A DNA stretch of 64,000 nucleotides from Arthrobacter sp. NicSoilB4 (GTDB lineage: Bacteria; Actinomycetota; Actinomycetes; Actinomycetales; Micrococcaceae). The notes beneath the pieces were generated by a model. The model had not been told where the DNA came from. It ran no database searches and saw only the letters and a program-made list of their open reading frames with translations. Shown piece after piece: positions 55,826 to 64,000 of the stretch (within the stretch, counting starts at the first letter, position 1; every line of letters begins with the position of its first letter). The DNA is taken from NCBI RefSeq assembly GCF_019977335.1, contig NZ_AP024653.1, positions 3,720,001-3,784,000 on the forward strand. Direction: 5' to 3'. The translations under genes were made by a program, and so were the position numbers.

Positions 55826-56629
55826 TCAGGAGGCCAGGATTCCGCGGACAATACTCACGCTGGAATGCGCGGGGTTGCCGTCCACAGGCTCGTCGGACAC
55901 GTCCACGATCGGGTATTCGGCAAGGTCCAGCCCGGCCGGAACCGGGAAAGTTCCAGACTCGGAGGTCATCACGCCCAAGCTCACCAGCCGGGTCAGATCG
56001 GGCGCGATCAGCCAGACCTCCTGGTAGCCCCGGGCTTCGTTCTTGTCCACCCGGACCTCGAGCGTGCGCTGCCCGTCCTTGGCCTCGACGACCCGCGCCG
56101 ATCCGGTGGCGGAATGCTGGTCTACCGGCGCCAGTTCGGCCTGGGCCAGCGGGGTCACCACCGGCTGGTTCTGCTGCACGGACCAGAAGACCCCAGCCGC
56201 CAGCAGCGCTGTGGCCGCGGCGGCCGCCAGCCACACCCCGGGACGGCGCAGCCAGCCGGATCCGCCGCTACGGTCCGGCTTCCGGCCAGAGCCCGCCTCG
56301 CCGGACGGAAGCGCCGTCACGGTGCCGGTCGGCGACTGTGGCTGCGGCGGTGAGGACTGGCGGCCGGAGCCCGACGATGTCGGGGATCCCAGCGGGTCAG
56401 CGGCGACTGCGGAGGAAAGCCCCAGCGCGCTGTGGATTCCGGCCCATACCTGCGGCCCGGGCGACTCGAGTATGGCGGCCGGTCCGGGCTTTGCCGCCAC
56501 GACGGCGCGGCGGAGGCTGGAGTATTCGGCTGCGCAGCCGGGGCAGGAACGAACGTGTTCCGCGGCGTCGTCTCCGAGCTCTTCGCCGAGGGCCAGCAGG
56601 CTGAGGGATTCAGGATCAAGATGCTGCAC
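55826..56629 (-). CDS. RskA-like anti-sigma factor
   Basis: 267 residues. The N-terminal zinc-binding anti-sigma motif is H25xxxCxxC (HVRSCPGC), followed by a Ser/Pro-rich spacer, one membrane helix (VWLAAAAATALLAAGVFW) and an extracellular RskA domain (LEVRVDKNEARGYQEVWLIAPDL). It should hold the ECF sigma factor encoded just upstream until released by proteolysis. Its ATG lies 14 bases inside the sigma gene. Confidence 0.92.
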   Translation of the reverse strand: MQHLDPESLSLLALGEELGDDAAEHVRSCPGCAAEYSSLRRAVVAAKPGPAAILESPGPQVWAGIHSALGLSSAVAADPLGSPTSSGSGRQSSPPQPQSPTGTVTALPSGEAGSGRKPDRSGGSGWLRRPGVWLAAAAATALLAAGVFWSVQQNQPVVTPLAQAELAPVDQHSATGSARVVEAKDGQRTLEVRVDKNEARGYQEVWLIAPDLTRLVSLGVMTSESGTFPVPAGLDLAEYPIVDVSDEPVDGNPAHSSVSIVRGILAS

Positions 56630-57194
56630 GGTCTACCTCCAATCGGCTTCTGAGCTGGTACAGGCTGCGGCGGATGTGGCTCTTGACGGTACCAAGCGGC
56701 AGGTCAAGTTTTTGAGAGATCTGCGAATGCGTCAGGTCATCATAGAAGGCCAGCTTAAGGATCGATCCCTGCGGCTCCCCCAGCCGTTCCAGTTCCCCGT
56801 CCAACAGCAGGCGGTCGGCCAGGACCTCCGCGGCTGCGTGTCCGGCGGCCTGTTCCGGGTTTGGAGAGAGCTCGACGGCGGCCAGCACCTTCCGGGTTTC
56901 CCGCATCGAGGCCGCCTGCGCGTCCGTGATCACATTCCGGGTGATGCCGACGATCCATGCCGGAAGCCGCGCTTTCCCCGGGTCGAACGCCGCCCGCGAG
57001 CGCCACACCCGGATGAACACCTCCTGCGTGACGTCGTCAGCCGCGGCGTTGTCGCGCAGCGAGCGCAGGGCCAGCGTGTGCACCAAAGGGGCGAACTGCC
57101 GGTACGCCTCGGCCAGCGCCGTTTCGTCTCCGGCAGCGAAGGACTCATTCAGTCCCGCGTCCCAGGCCGAAGGGGCCTGATCGAAAGGTGCCAC
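56616..57194 (-). CDS. ECF-family RNA polymerase sigma factor
   Basis: 192 residues from GTG 57194, which has AAGGAG seven bases upstream; the frame is open another 109 codons, but that part is Arg/Pro-rich and overlaps the next gene. Region 2 is DNAAADDVTQEVFIRVWRS with AWIVGITRNVITD; region 4 ends in GTVKSHIRRSLYQLRSRLE. It resembles SigK-type sigma factors. Forms a sigma/anti-sigma pair with the overlapping downstream gene. Confidence 0.92.
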   Translation of the reverse strand: MAPFDQAPSAWDAGLNESFAAGDETALAEAYRQFAPLVHTLALRSLRDNAAADDVTQEVFIRVWRSRAAFDPGKARLPAWIVGITRNVITDAQAASMRETRKVLAAVELSPNPEQAAGHAAAEVLADRLLLDGELERLGEPQGSILKLAFYDDLTHSQISQKLDLPLGTVKSHIRRSLYQLRSRLEVDRAAS

Positions 57195-57243
57195 GCCAGG
57201 CTCCTTCCCGCAACTGGCGGCGATGGACTCTGCGTCCTGGGCG

Positions 57244-59085
57244 CTAGGCGCGCGGCGGCACGGAGGTGCCGTTCGGGCCGGCCGGGTTGTCCGGACCCGC
57301 TGTGCCCTCCGGGCCTGCTGGGGGCTCCGGTGTCCCCGGGCCTGCGCCGGCCGCCGACCTGTCCGGACCTGCAGCAGCCGGGCCGCCGATACCGTAGAAG
57401 CCTGCCTGCCCAGCGCCGGGCCCGGGAGTGGCCGGAGCTGTTCCGCCGGGGCCCGGCTGACCGGAATAGGGCGGCTGACCGGCATTAGGCGTCCCGCCGG
57501 GTCCGTCGGGGAGCGGCGCATACCCGGGACCGGCAGGAGCCATAGCGGGAGGAATCATGGCGGCGTCTCCGGGATCCCGGGGGCCCATATCCAGATGAAA
57601 CGGCGGATATTCGTCCCGCATCAGCGCGACGTAGGCAGTGACGCGGTAGATCCAGCGGTTCAGGCCCATCAGGAAGTCGAACAGCCCGCGGGAATACACC
57701 CCGGTGAACAGCAGGATGACCCCGGCGATGAAGACCAGCAACCCGAAGAGGGACATACCCGCGCCCACCTGCGACCACTCACCCTCGCTGTAAACCCAGG
57801 TCTGGGCCGTGCCGGTGAGCAGCGCGATGATCAGGAGGTGCGGGAGGGCCAGCAGCCAGGACTTCACAAGCACCAGGCCATGGGAGAGCTTCTCGGGATA
57901 GTCGACGTCGAAATCGGCCGGGTAGTCGGTGCGCTCCAAGGTGAAGGGCGGGTAGCGGTCGGTGCCGAGCGCCGCGTAGCAGTAGAAGGCCACCCGCCAG
58001 CTCCAGCGGATCACCCCGACGTTGAAGTTGAACAGCGAGCGCGGGTAGTGCCCCGTGAAGAGGATCGCGAACCACGCCACGATGGTGACCACGCCGAAGG
58101 CAAACCAGAGGAAGAAGAGCACGATGAAGTGCGGGATGGCCAGGAACCATTTGACCAGCCACATCCAGCGGGACAGGTCCGGGTCCAGGTAGCCACTGAG
58201 CCGGGCCGGATACACGACGCCGGCACCCGGCGGAATGCCGGCGGCGGCAACCGGCGCTGCGCCCGGCAGGGTGCCCGGCCCCGCGCCCGGCGGAATGCCC
58301 GGCACCGCGCCCGCGGTATACGGCTGAGCGGCGTAGGACCGCTGTCCCGGGGCGGACTGGCCGGCATAAGGCTGGGAAGGCTGGCCGGGTCCGGCCGGCG
58401 GTCCGCCCTTGCCGCGGCCCAGCCCGGCGGCGCCGAAAATGATCAGGGGCAAACCGATGAGCAAGAGCACGATTCCACCGACCAGCAGGCCGATGAAAAC
58501 GGGCCACAGCAGGTCAGAGCGGGCGCCGGCCTGAAGGTCCACGGCAACCGGTGTCGTGGCGTCGGCATTCATGATGACCACTGCCCAGGACCCCGGCCGC
58601 AGGTCCCACCGGAGCTCCTGGGTTCCCTGCCCGGTGGCCAACGCCGTCCAGAAGCTCTGGTCCGCAGGCGGCGCCGGAACCCCGGGACCGGCCACATCGC
58701 GGTACAGGGTCCGGAACGGCCGGAATCTGACATCAACGATTTCGGAGTGGTGGACACCGGCCATGTAGGCCGCCACCTCGGCCTGCGGGGCGATCCCAAT
58801 GAAGACCGCCTTGGTCGGATCGGCTGCCGAACCACGGAGCAGGATGCTGCCCGGCACTACGACGGGAGCCGTTTCGGGGAAGCTGCTTTCCGTCATGATG
58901 TCGAGGCGCGGGGACGTGAGGGCGTAGGAATTGGCGCCGAAGCGTTGCACGGGCGTGGTGAAGAACCCGTTGTCGCGCTGTTGATAGTTGGCCCACCCGA
59001 CGGCACCGGAGCCGGCCAGCAGCCCCAAGCCAAGGAGTGCGCTGAGCGTGCCCAGCACGAGCATGACAATCCGGCCTGGTCGCAT
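57244..59085 (-). CDS. Large membrane protein with two DUF4389 domains
   Basis: 613 residues. An N-terminal membrane helix and extracytoplasmic region (~30-190), a second hydrophobic segment (PVFIGLLVGGIVLLLIGLPLIIFG), and a Pro/Gly-rich linker are followed by two DUF4389-type repeats. Each holds WLVKWFLAIPHFIVLFFLWF- or KSWLLALPHLLIIALL-like helices and an RYPPFTLE/EYPPFHLD signature. The C-terminal 90 residues are Pro/Gly-rich. Function unknown. It is upstream of the sigma factor gene in the same direction (49 bases apart), so it may be linked to envelope stress control. Confidence 0.82.
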   Translation of the reverse strand: MRPGRIVMLVLGTLSALLGLGLLAGSGAVGWANYQQRDNGFFTTPVQRFGANSYALTSPRLDIMTESSFPETAPVVVPGSILLRGSAADPTKAVFIGIAPQAEVAAYMAGVHHSEIVDVRFRPFRTLYRDVAGPGVPAPPADQSFWTALATGQGTQELRWDLRPGSWAVVIMNADATTPVAVDLQAGARSDLLWPVFIGLLVGGIVLLLIGLPLIIFGAAGLGRGKGGPPAGPGQPSQPYAGQSAPGQRSYAAQPYTAGAVPGIPPGAGPGTLPGAAPVAAAGIPPGAGVVYPARLSGYLDPDLSRWMWLVKWFLAIPHFIVLFFLWFAFGVVTIVAWFAILFTGHYPRSLFNFNVGVIRWSWRVAFYCYAALGTDRYPPFTLERTDYPADFDVDYPEKLSHGLVLVKSWLLALPHLLIIALLTGTAQTWVYSEGEWSQVGAGMSLFGLLVFIAGVILLFTGVYSRGLFDFLMGLNRWIYRVTAYVALMRDEYPPFHLDMGPRDPGDAAMIPPAMAPAGPGYAPLPDGPGGTPNAGQPPYSGQPGPGGTAPATPGPGAGQAGFYGIGGPAAAGPDRSAAGAGPGTPEPPAGPEGTAGPDNPAGPNGTSVPPRA

Positions 59086-59143
59086 GAGCGCCGTCCTTTC
59101 ACATAGTCCTTGTCAGGACCTCCGGTTCCGCATGGACGCCGTA

Positions 59144-59590
59144 TTAGCGCCCCAGCGACTTAAGCAGGCTGCGCGCCCAGCTCTCGGCCTTCTCGATTTC
59201 GCCGTCGCGCAACGGCCCTTCGCTTCCTTTCACGTAGAACGGCATGGGTTCGGCGATGATGTCAGCTCCGCCTGCTTTCAGCGCATGGGTTATCTTCTTG
59301 GCGGCATCGCCATGTATAAACATCCGCACGCGGGTGTCGAACGCCGCGGCGTTCACGCCCTTGAGGGACCCGCCGCCCAGGGCCGAGAGCAGCGAGGTGA
59401 TTTTCGGCGTCGGGCGCCATCCGTTGATGGGGCTGCCCACCACGAGCAGGTCCCCCGCGGCGAGCGTGTCGGGCTTGAAGTCGCCGACCGGGACCGACGT
59501 CGCCTGCAGCCCCTCGAGTGAGCCGGCGATCGCCTCCGCGACCGATCTGGTGTTGCCGTAGGCCGAGTCGTAGACAACCAGGGCTTTCAC
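59144..59590 (-). CDS. Flavodoxin family protein
   Basis: 148 residues from GTG 59590, which overlaps the dehydrogenase stop (GTGA). YDSAYGNTRSVAEAI is the FMN phosphate-binding loop and VVGSPINGWRPTP the isoalloxazine loop. A small FMN electron carrier or flavodoxin-like reductase. Last gene of a three-gene operon. Confidence 0.88.
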   Translation of the reverse strand: MKALVVYDSAYGNTRSVAEAIAGSLEGLQATSVPVGDFKPDTLAAGDLLVVGSPINGWRPTPKITSLLSALGGGSLKGVNAAAFDTRVRMFIHGDAAKKITHALKAGGADIIAEPMPFYVKGSEGPLRDGEIEKAESWARSLLKSLGR

Positions 59591-60642
59591 GCCGTGATCA
59601 CTACCTTGAGGGCCTTCGTTTCCGCGGCCCGGGCGAAGGTGTCGTAGGCCTCCAGGAACTGGTCGAAGCTGAAGTGGTGGGTGGCGAACTTCTCCGCCGG
59701 CACCTTGTTCTGCGCCACGAGTTTGAGCAGCATCGGGGTGGTATTGGCATTGACCAGGCCCATGCTGATGTTGATGTTCTGGATCCAGAGGTTCTCCACA
59801 TGCAGCTCCACGGACTTGCCGTGCACGCCTACGTTGGCCACGTTGCCGCCGGGACGCACGATATCCGTGCACATGCTGAAGGTCGCCGGAATGCCGACCG
59901 CCTCGATGGCCACGTCCACGCCCTGCCCGTCGGTCAGCGCGAGCACCTGTTCCTTCCAGTCGGCGTCGCTGGAGAGGACGACGTCGGTGGCGCCGAATTC
60001 GCGGGACTTCTCCAGCCGGTTCCCGTCAAGGTCGACGGCGATGATGGTGGCGGCCCCGTAAAGTCCAGCGGTGGCGATCGCGGCAAGGCCCACCGGGCCG
60101 GCACCGACGACGGCGACCGTGTCGCCGGGCTTGACGCGGCCGTACTGCACGCCGATCTCGAAGCCGGTGGGAAGGATGTCGGAGAGCATCACGGCACGTT
60201 CGTCGGTGACGCCCGCAGGGAGCAGATGGAGGGAGTTCTCGGCGTAGGGGACGCGGACGTACTCGGCCTGGGTGCCGTCGATCAGGTGGCCGAAGACCCA
60301 GCCGATGCCCGATGCCCCTTCCTCGCCCATGCAGTGCGAATAGAGTCCGGTCTTGCAGTTGGCGCAGTGGCCGCAGGACTTAATACAGGAAATGATGACG
60401 CGGTCGCCGACCTTCAGGCTGGTGACCGAGGAACCGACCTCGGTGATGGTCCCCACCCCTTCATGGCCCAGGATCCGTCCCTTCGTCACGGCGGGAACAT
60501 CTCCCTTGAGAATATGGAGATCCGTGCCGCAGATCGTGGTGGTGTCCACTTTGACGATCACGTCGCTGGGATTCTGGATCTTCGGATCGGGGACCTCCGT
60601 CCAGGATTTCTCTCCGGGACCGCCGTAGACGAGGGCTTTCAC
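59587..60642 (-). CDS. Zinc-dependent alcohol dehydrogenase
   Basis: 351 residues from GTG 60642 (AAGGAG five bases upstream). Catalytic zinc ligands in TTTICGTDLH and GHEGVG, structural zinc cluster CGHCANCKTGLYSHC, and NAD motif GAGPVGLAAIATAG define a medium-chain dehydrogenase. The substrate is unknown. It is coupled on both sides by four-base overlaps with the STAS-like and flavodoxin genes. Confidence 0.93.
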   Translation of the reverse strand: MKALVYGGPGEKSWTEVPDPKIQNPSDVIVKVDTTTICGTDLHILKGDVPAVTKGRILGHEGVGTITEVGSSVTSLKVGDRVIISCIKSCGHCANCKTGLYSHCMGEEGASGIGWVFGHLIDGTQAEYVRVPYAENSLHLLPAGVTDERAVMLSDILPTGFEIGVQYGRVKPGDTVAVVGAGPVGLAAIATAGLYGAATIIAVDLDGNRLEKSREFGATDVVLSSDADWKEQVLALTDGQGVDVAIEAVGIPATFSMCTDIVRPGGNVANVGVHGKSVELHVENLWIQNINISMGLVNANTTPMLLKLVAQNKVPAEKFATHHFSFDQFLEAYDTFARAAETKALKVVITA

Positions 60643-61010
60643 GCGTTCTCCTTGATTCTGAGGATGGTCGGCGGATCGACGATACGCAGCCGGCACGGCG
60701 TCACTGAGGCGTCGATACCGGATGACACGACTGACTGGCGGGCGTGCTCGTGGAGTTCCTCGATGGCGTCCGCCGTCACGCGGGCATGGGCCAGGTCCAC
60801 CACGATTTCGTACCCGGGCAGCTTGGCTGCCACGCGCCGGCAGACGACATAAAGGGCGCGGATGTTCGCGGGCGTAACGACGCCCCGCACGTCGACCCGC
60901 GCAGACTCCGCTAAGGCGTCGATTCGGATGAGCACTTTGATTTTGGGATCACCGTGCGAGGGGTGGGCGTAGTAGGCGCTGCTCCGGGTTCCGTGGTGCC
61001 GGTGGGTCAC
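60639..61010 (-). CDS. STAS-like small protein
   Basis: 123 residues from GTG 61010. The central part (IRIDALAESARVDVRGVVTPANIRALYVVCRR ... EIVVDLAHARVTADAIEELHEHA) follows the STAS/anti-anti-sigma fold, but there is no clear phosphorylated Ser motif. It begins the operon and overlaps the dehydrogenase gene. Function unknown. Confidence 0.65.
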   Translation of the reverse strand: MTHRHHGTRSSAYYAHPSHGDPKIKVLIRIDALAESARVDVRGVVTPANIRALYVVCRRVAAKLPGYEIVVDLAHARVTADAIEELHEHARQSVVSSGIDASVTPCRLRIVDPPTILRIKENA

Positions 61011-61368
61011 GGTGCATCAGAGCTCCCGCGCTGTCCGCGAGCGGCTAGAAAGGTGTAAGAAGCGCTGTTAACAGTCATGTTTGCTGCGGTCTCCTGCCCT
61101 GATCCGCAGACGCGGGCCAGCGCAGGATGCCTTTTCCTTCCCCAAGGTTCGAGCGAGACCGTACAACTGTTGTAGCAGGCGGTTCATCCCCCAATGGCCG
61201 TGCAGGAACCGCCCCAAATCCAGCATGGTGGGTGCATGTTTCGGGTGCAAGGGGCGAAAGTCCCTTGTCCGGCGGCCGCCCCGGAGCCCGCCAGTATTCC
61301 CCGGCCCGAACCGGCGCCGCGGCGGGTCCGGATTGGCGCTGCGCGCTCCGGCACCTAGCCTGTTTTAT
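61011..61368. other. Divergent intergenic region
   Basis: About 360 bases between the STAS-like and amidohydrolase genes, expected to hold both promoters. A small hairpin (CAAGGG...CCCTTG, 61248-61267) is visible. Nothing else is supported. Confidence 0.5.
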
Positions 61369-62874
61369 ATGTCTGAGACTATTGCCGGCCCCGTGAATGA
61401 CCTCGTGCTCGCCTCTGCGCGGATCCCCGGCGGGACTGCGCTGTACGACGTGCACGTGGCCGGCGGTGTGGTCTCGCGGCTCGCTCCCGCCGGGACGCCG
61501 GGCAACCCTGGAACCCTGGTGGTTGACCTGGACGGCCGGTACGTCATCCCTGGGCTGTGGGATGAGCATGTCCACATGACACAGTGGGCCCTCGCCGCCA
61601 ACCGGATTGACCTCTCCGGCGCCGCATCGGCGCGTGAGGCAGCCGACGTCGTGCGTTCCCATCTGTCCGGTCCCGGCCTTGCTGAAGAAGCAGGCAACGG
61701 CCTGACAGCGGTGGGCGTCGGTTTCCGGGACGCCGTCTGGGCGGATGTTCCCAGCCTTGAACTGCTCGACGGCGTCACCCGCGGCCGGCCAACCGCGCTG
61801 CTGAGCCATGACCTGCACTGCGTCTGGCTCAACACAGCGTCGGCTTCCCGGTACGGCGTAGCGGTGGACTCGTCCGGGCTGCTGCGCGAGGAGCAGGCCT
61901 TCGAAGTGACCCGCGAGCTGGGCAAACTGCCGGACGCCGTGGTGGACGCGTGGGTGCGGGAGTCGGCGCAGGCGGCGGCCGCACGCGGGATCGTGGGCAT
62001 TGTCGACTTCGAAATGACGTGGAACAGCGGCGTGTGGCTGCGCCGTCTGGCAGTCGGGTTCGACTCCTTCCGGGTGGACGCCGGCGTCTATCCGCAGGAC
62101 CTGGACAGGGCCGTTGAGGCGGGGATGCGGACCGGCCTGAAGGTGCCCGGCGGGGCGGGGCTGCTGCGGGTCGGCCCGCTTAAAGTGCTGATCGACGGCT
62201 CGCTGAACACCCGCACGGCGTACTGTGTGGACCCGTACCCACACGGCGGCCGCGGAATGCTTACTGTGAGCGAGGCGAAGCTGCTCGACCTGCTGGTCCG
62301 TGCACGGGAGTCGGGCTTTGTCCCGGCGGTGCATGCGATCGGCGACGCCGCCAACGAGGTGGCGCTGGATACGTTCGCGGCGGCCGGGATCGCCGGGCGG
62401 ATTGAGCATGCCCAGTTTGTCCGCAGCCAGGATTTCGCCCGCTTCGGCGAACTGGGCCTGACAGCGAGCGTCCAGCCCGCCCACGCCTTGGATGACCGTG
62501 ATGCCGCCGATTCCAACTGGGCCGGCCGCACGGACCGGGCGTTCCCGCTGCGCTCCTTGCTGGCTGCCGGGGCAACGCTGGCGCTGGGCTCCGATGCTCC
62601 GGTGGCGCCGCTGGAGCCGTGGACCGCAATGTCGGCGGCGACTACCCGGGCGCGGCAGGACGGGCGCGGGCCCTGGCACCCGGAGCAGGCCCTCACCCGG
62701 CAGGAGGCCCTGACCGCGTCAACGCGGGGGCGGGGGACGGTCCGGGCCGGGGACCCGGCAGATCTGGTGGTGCTCGACGGCGACCCGCTGGCCGTATCGG
62801 ACGCTGTTTTCGCGGCGATGCCGGTGTCCGCGACGCTCGTGGCGGGGCGGTTTACGTTCCGGGGCGGGGTGTAG
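61369..62874 (+). CDS. YtcJ-like amidohydrolase
   Basis: 501 residues from ATG 61369 (MSETIAGPVNDLVLAS); the frame is open 96 codons upstream without conserved features. Amidohydrolase-3 fold: metal site DEHVHMTQW, the conserved Lys segment (LKVLIDGSLNTRTA), VHAIGDAANEVALD, IEHAQFV and SDAPVAPLEPW. Substrate unknown; probably hydrolyses a C-N bond in the cytoplasm. Confidence 0.9.
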   Translation: MSETIAGPVNDLVLASARIPGGTALYDVHVAGGVVSRLAPAGTPGNPGTLVVDLDGRYVIPGLWDEHVHMTQWALAANRIDLSGAASAREAADVVRSHLSGPGLAEEAGNGLTAVGVGFRDAVWADVPSLELLDGVTRGRPTALLSHDLHCVWLNTASASRYGVAVDSSGLLREEQAFEVTRELGKLPDAVVDAWVRESAQAAAARGIVGIVDFEMTWNSGVWLRRLAVGFDSFRVDAGVYPQDLDRAVEAGMRTGLKVPGGAGLLRVGPLKVLIDGSLNTRTAYCVDPYPHGGRGMLTVSEAKLLDLLVRARESGFVPAVHAIGDAANEVALDTFAAAGIAGRIEHAQFVRSQDFARFGELGLTASVQPAHALDDRDAADSNWAGRTDRAFPLRSLLAAGATLALGSDAPVAPLEPWTAMSAATTRARQDGRGPWHPEQALTRQEALTASTRGRGTVRAGDPADLVVLDGDPLAVSDAVFAAMPVSATLVAGRFTFRGGV

Positions 62875-62879
62875 CCGGC

Positions 62880-63389
62880 CTAGCCGCCCTTGACCCGCGA
62901 CTGGACGAGGTTGGCGAACGGCAATTGGCCGAACTCCTCCACGAAAGCAGCGTGGTAACCGGCTTCGGCCGTGTTCAGTTGCTCCACTGGGAGCTCTTTC
63001 CACGCGATGAGAAGCTGATTGGCGGCGCCGAGCTGCCAGATCAGCCGGCCGTCCCAGTGGCCGGGCGGTTTGCCTTTGCCGAAGTCGACGAACTCCTGGA
63101 TCTGCCGGCGGAGCCCGCGGTTGCCCTTGCTGCCGGGCCCTGCCTTCCCCACGTATAGGACGTCCGCGCCGTCGACCCATTCGGCGTCGATTGCGTCCGA
63201 TATCAGGGTGGGGTCCTTCTTCTTGAAGATGCCAGCCGTGCTCTTGGCCAGGAACTGCGGCCGGAAACCCTCGGGCCGCAGCACCACGAAGATCCCCGGT
63301 TTCTGCGGGATCCGGTTGATCTCGAGGTCCCCGAGCGCCCGGAAGCCGGTGAATCCGTCCTGCTTCAATGACTGTCTGTTGATCGGCAT
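62880..63389 (-). CDS. Conserved hypothetical protein, possibly GIY-YIG-like
   Basis: 169 residues (MPINRQSLKQDGFTGFRALG). PGIFVVLRP and, about 50 residues later, DVLYVGKAGPG resemble the GIY...YIG pair of that nuclease fold, followed by an Arg-rich helix (RGLRRQIQEF), but the catalytic Glu is not clear. Function not assigned. It converges with the amidohydrolase gene. Confidence 0.65.
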   Translation of the reverse strand: MPINRQSLKQDGFTGFRALGDLEINRIPQKPGIFVVLRPEGFRPQFLAKSTAGIFKKKDPTLISDAIDAEWVDGADVLYVGKAGPGSKGNRGLRRQIQEFVDFGKGKPPGHWDGRLIWQLGAANQLLIAWKELPVEQLNTAEAGYHAAFVEEFGQLPFANLVQSRVKGG

Positions 63390-63487
63390 GGGTTCCTTGG
63401 ATCGGGCGGGGGCGTTCCTTCAAAGCTTACGGAAGCGCCGGTTCCGCGGCCGCCTTAAATGTCGGAGGTGCCCGATAGTTTGGATTC

Positions 63488-64000
63488 ATGGACGGCAATC
63501 AGGGGCCCGACGCAGTGTGGCCAGCAGGCGTGACGGTCGCGGAGATGGCCAGGTCGAAGGCGGCTGCACGGCCTGCGGGTGGGAGCGCCGGGCTGATTGC
63601 TGAAATCCGGGCCCTGGAGGATCTCAAGGCTGCCCTGGCTGCCCGTCAGGCACGTCTGTCCGTCGCCTTTGACCTGCTGCAGCGCCGGGAGCAGGTCGAC
63701 GCCGGGATGCCCGCGGCAGACCTGGGGGCCGGGGTCGCCGCGCAGATCGCCCTCGCCCGGCGGGAATCCCCTGCCAAGGGCGGCCGGCTCCTGGGGTTGG
63801 CGAAGGCCCTGGTGACCGAGATGCCGCACGCTTTAGCTGCGTTGGAGGCCGGGCAGCTTACCGAATGGCGCGCCACCCTGCTCGTCCGGGAAACCGCCTG
63901 CCTGTCGCCGGAGGACCGGACCGCCGTCGACGAGGAACTCGCCCCCAACACCGGAACGTTCGACGGCGCCGGGGACCGCCGCATCATCGCCGCCGCCCGC
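63488..64000 (+). CDS. DUF222/HNH endonuclease-type protein (partial, 3' end outside window)
   Basis: 171 codons from ATG 63488 to the window edge. The pattern [31 protein letters not shown], and [21 protein letters not shown] is the DUF222 region that precedes a C-terminal HNH domain in many actinobacterial proteins. The HNH part would lie beyond the window. Confidence 0.82.
   Translation, partial: MDGNQGPDAVWPAGVTVAEMARSKAAARPAGGSAGLIAEIRALEDLKAALAARQARLSVAFDLLQRREQVDAGMPAADLGAGVAAQIALARRESPAKGGRLLGLAKALVTEMPHALAALEAGQLTEWRATLLVRETACLSPEDRTAVDEELAPNTGTFDGAGDRRIIAAAR

Noticed and set aside
61066..61077. TGTTAACAGTCA resembling the GntR operator
   Set aside because: A single short match 6 kb from the regulator with no partner site; chance is a sufficient explanation.

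Overview
The window is high-GC actinobacterial chromosome, most likely Arthrobacter/Pseudarthrobacter or another member of the Micrococcaceae. The rRNA sequences, the dense GTG starts and ATGA/GTGA gene overlaps, and the gene families (DUF222-HNH protein, DtxR-type iron box, CtpE-like ATPase, RskA-like anti-sigma factor) all fit. Nothing looks like a prophage, plasmid or insertion sequence. I found no tRNA gene and no CRISPR array.

Layout. 1-2.45 kb: the 5' part of a CopD-CtaG copper/cytochrome-oxidase assembly fusion, then an HU protein, both on the minus strand. 2.9-17.6 kb: two almost identical 6.07-kb direct repeats, each a full 16S-23S-5S operon on the minus strand, with one plus-strand gene for a CtpE-like P-type ATPase between them. 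17.8-18.5 kb: an rpmB-rpmG-rpsN operon for Cys-poor, zinc-independent ribosomal proteins. 19.0-21.8 kb: ferric-reductase-like flavocytochrome, FMN-binding lipoprotein-like protein and ApbE flavin transferase, probably an electron-export module. 21.8-26.3 kb: two SGNH hydrolase paralogues around a glutaminase-STAS-cNMP fusion and a divergent MarR/YciI pair. 26.6-31.9 kb: a siderophore-iron uptake operon behind a clear DtxR/IdeR box. 32.0-38.0 kb: a Wadjet-like jetA-jetB-jetC operon with no jetD beside it. 38.2-46.7 kb: metabolic and membrane genes (acyl-CoA dehydrogenase, aldo/keto reductase, NmrA-like reductase, molybdopterin sulfite-oxidase family protein and small membrane proteins).

46.7-55.7 kb is a sugar or polyol catabolism island. 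A minus-strand operon (TIM-barrel isomerase joined in frame to an SDR dehydrogenase, DhaK-DhaL kinase, RpiB-type isomerase) diverges from a plus-strand operon (MHS-type transporter, split transketolase), followed by a GntR/FCD regulator and a convergent atypical SDR. Repeated TGTCAACAGT-type sequences lie in the divergent promoter and in front of the regulator gene. Family logic points to oxidation, phosphorylation and isomerisation of a short-chain polyol or ketose (tetritol/erythrulose, or possibly apiose), with transketolase feeding the pentose phosphate pathway. The substrate is inferred, not shown.

55.8-64 kb: ECF sigma/anti-sigma pair, large DUF4389 membrane protein, a tightly coupled STAS-like/Zn-alcohol dehydrogenase/flavodoxin operon, a YtcJ-like amidohydrolase, a possible GIY-YIG-like protein, and the start of a DUF222-HNH protein cut by the window end.

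The strongest leads are the jetABC operon without its nuclease subunit, the continuous TIM-barrel/SDR reading frame within an operator-controlled sugar island, and the single ATPase gene held between two near-identical rRNA operons.
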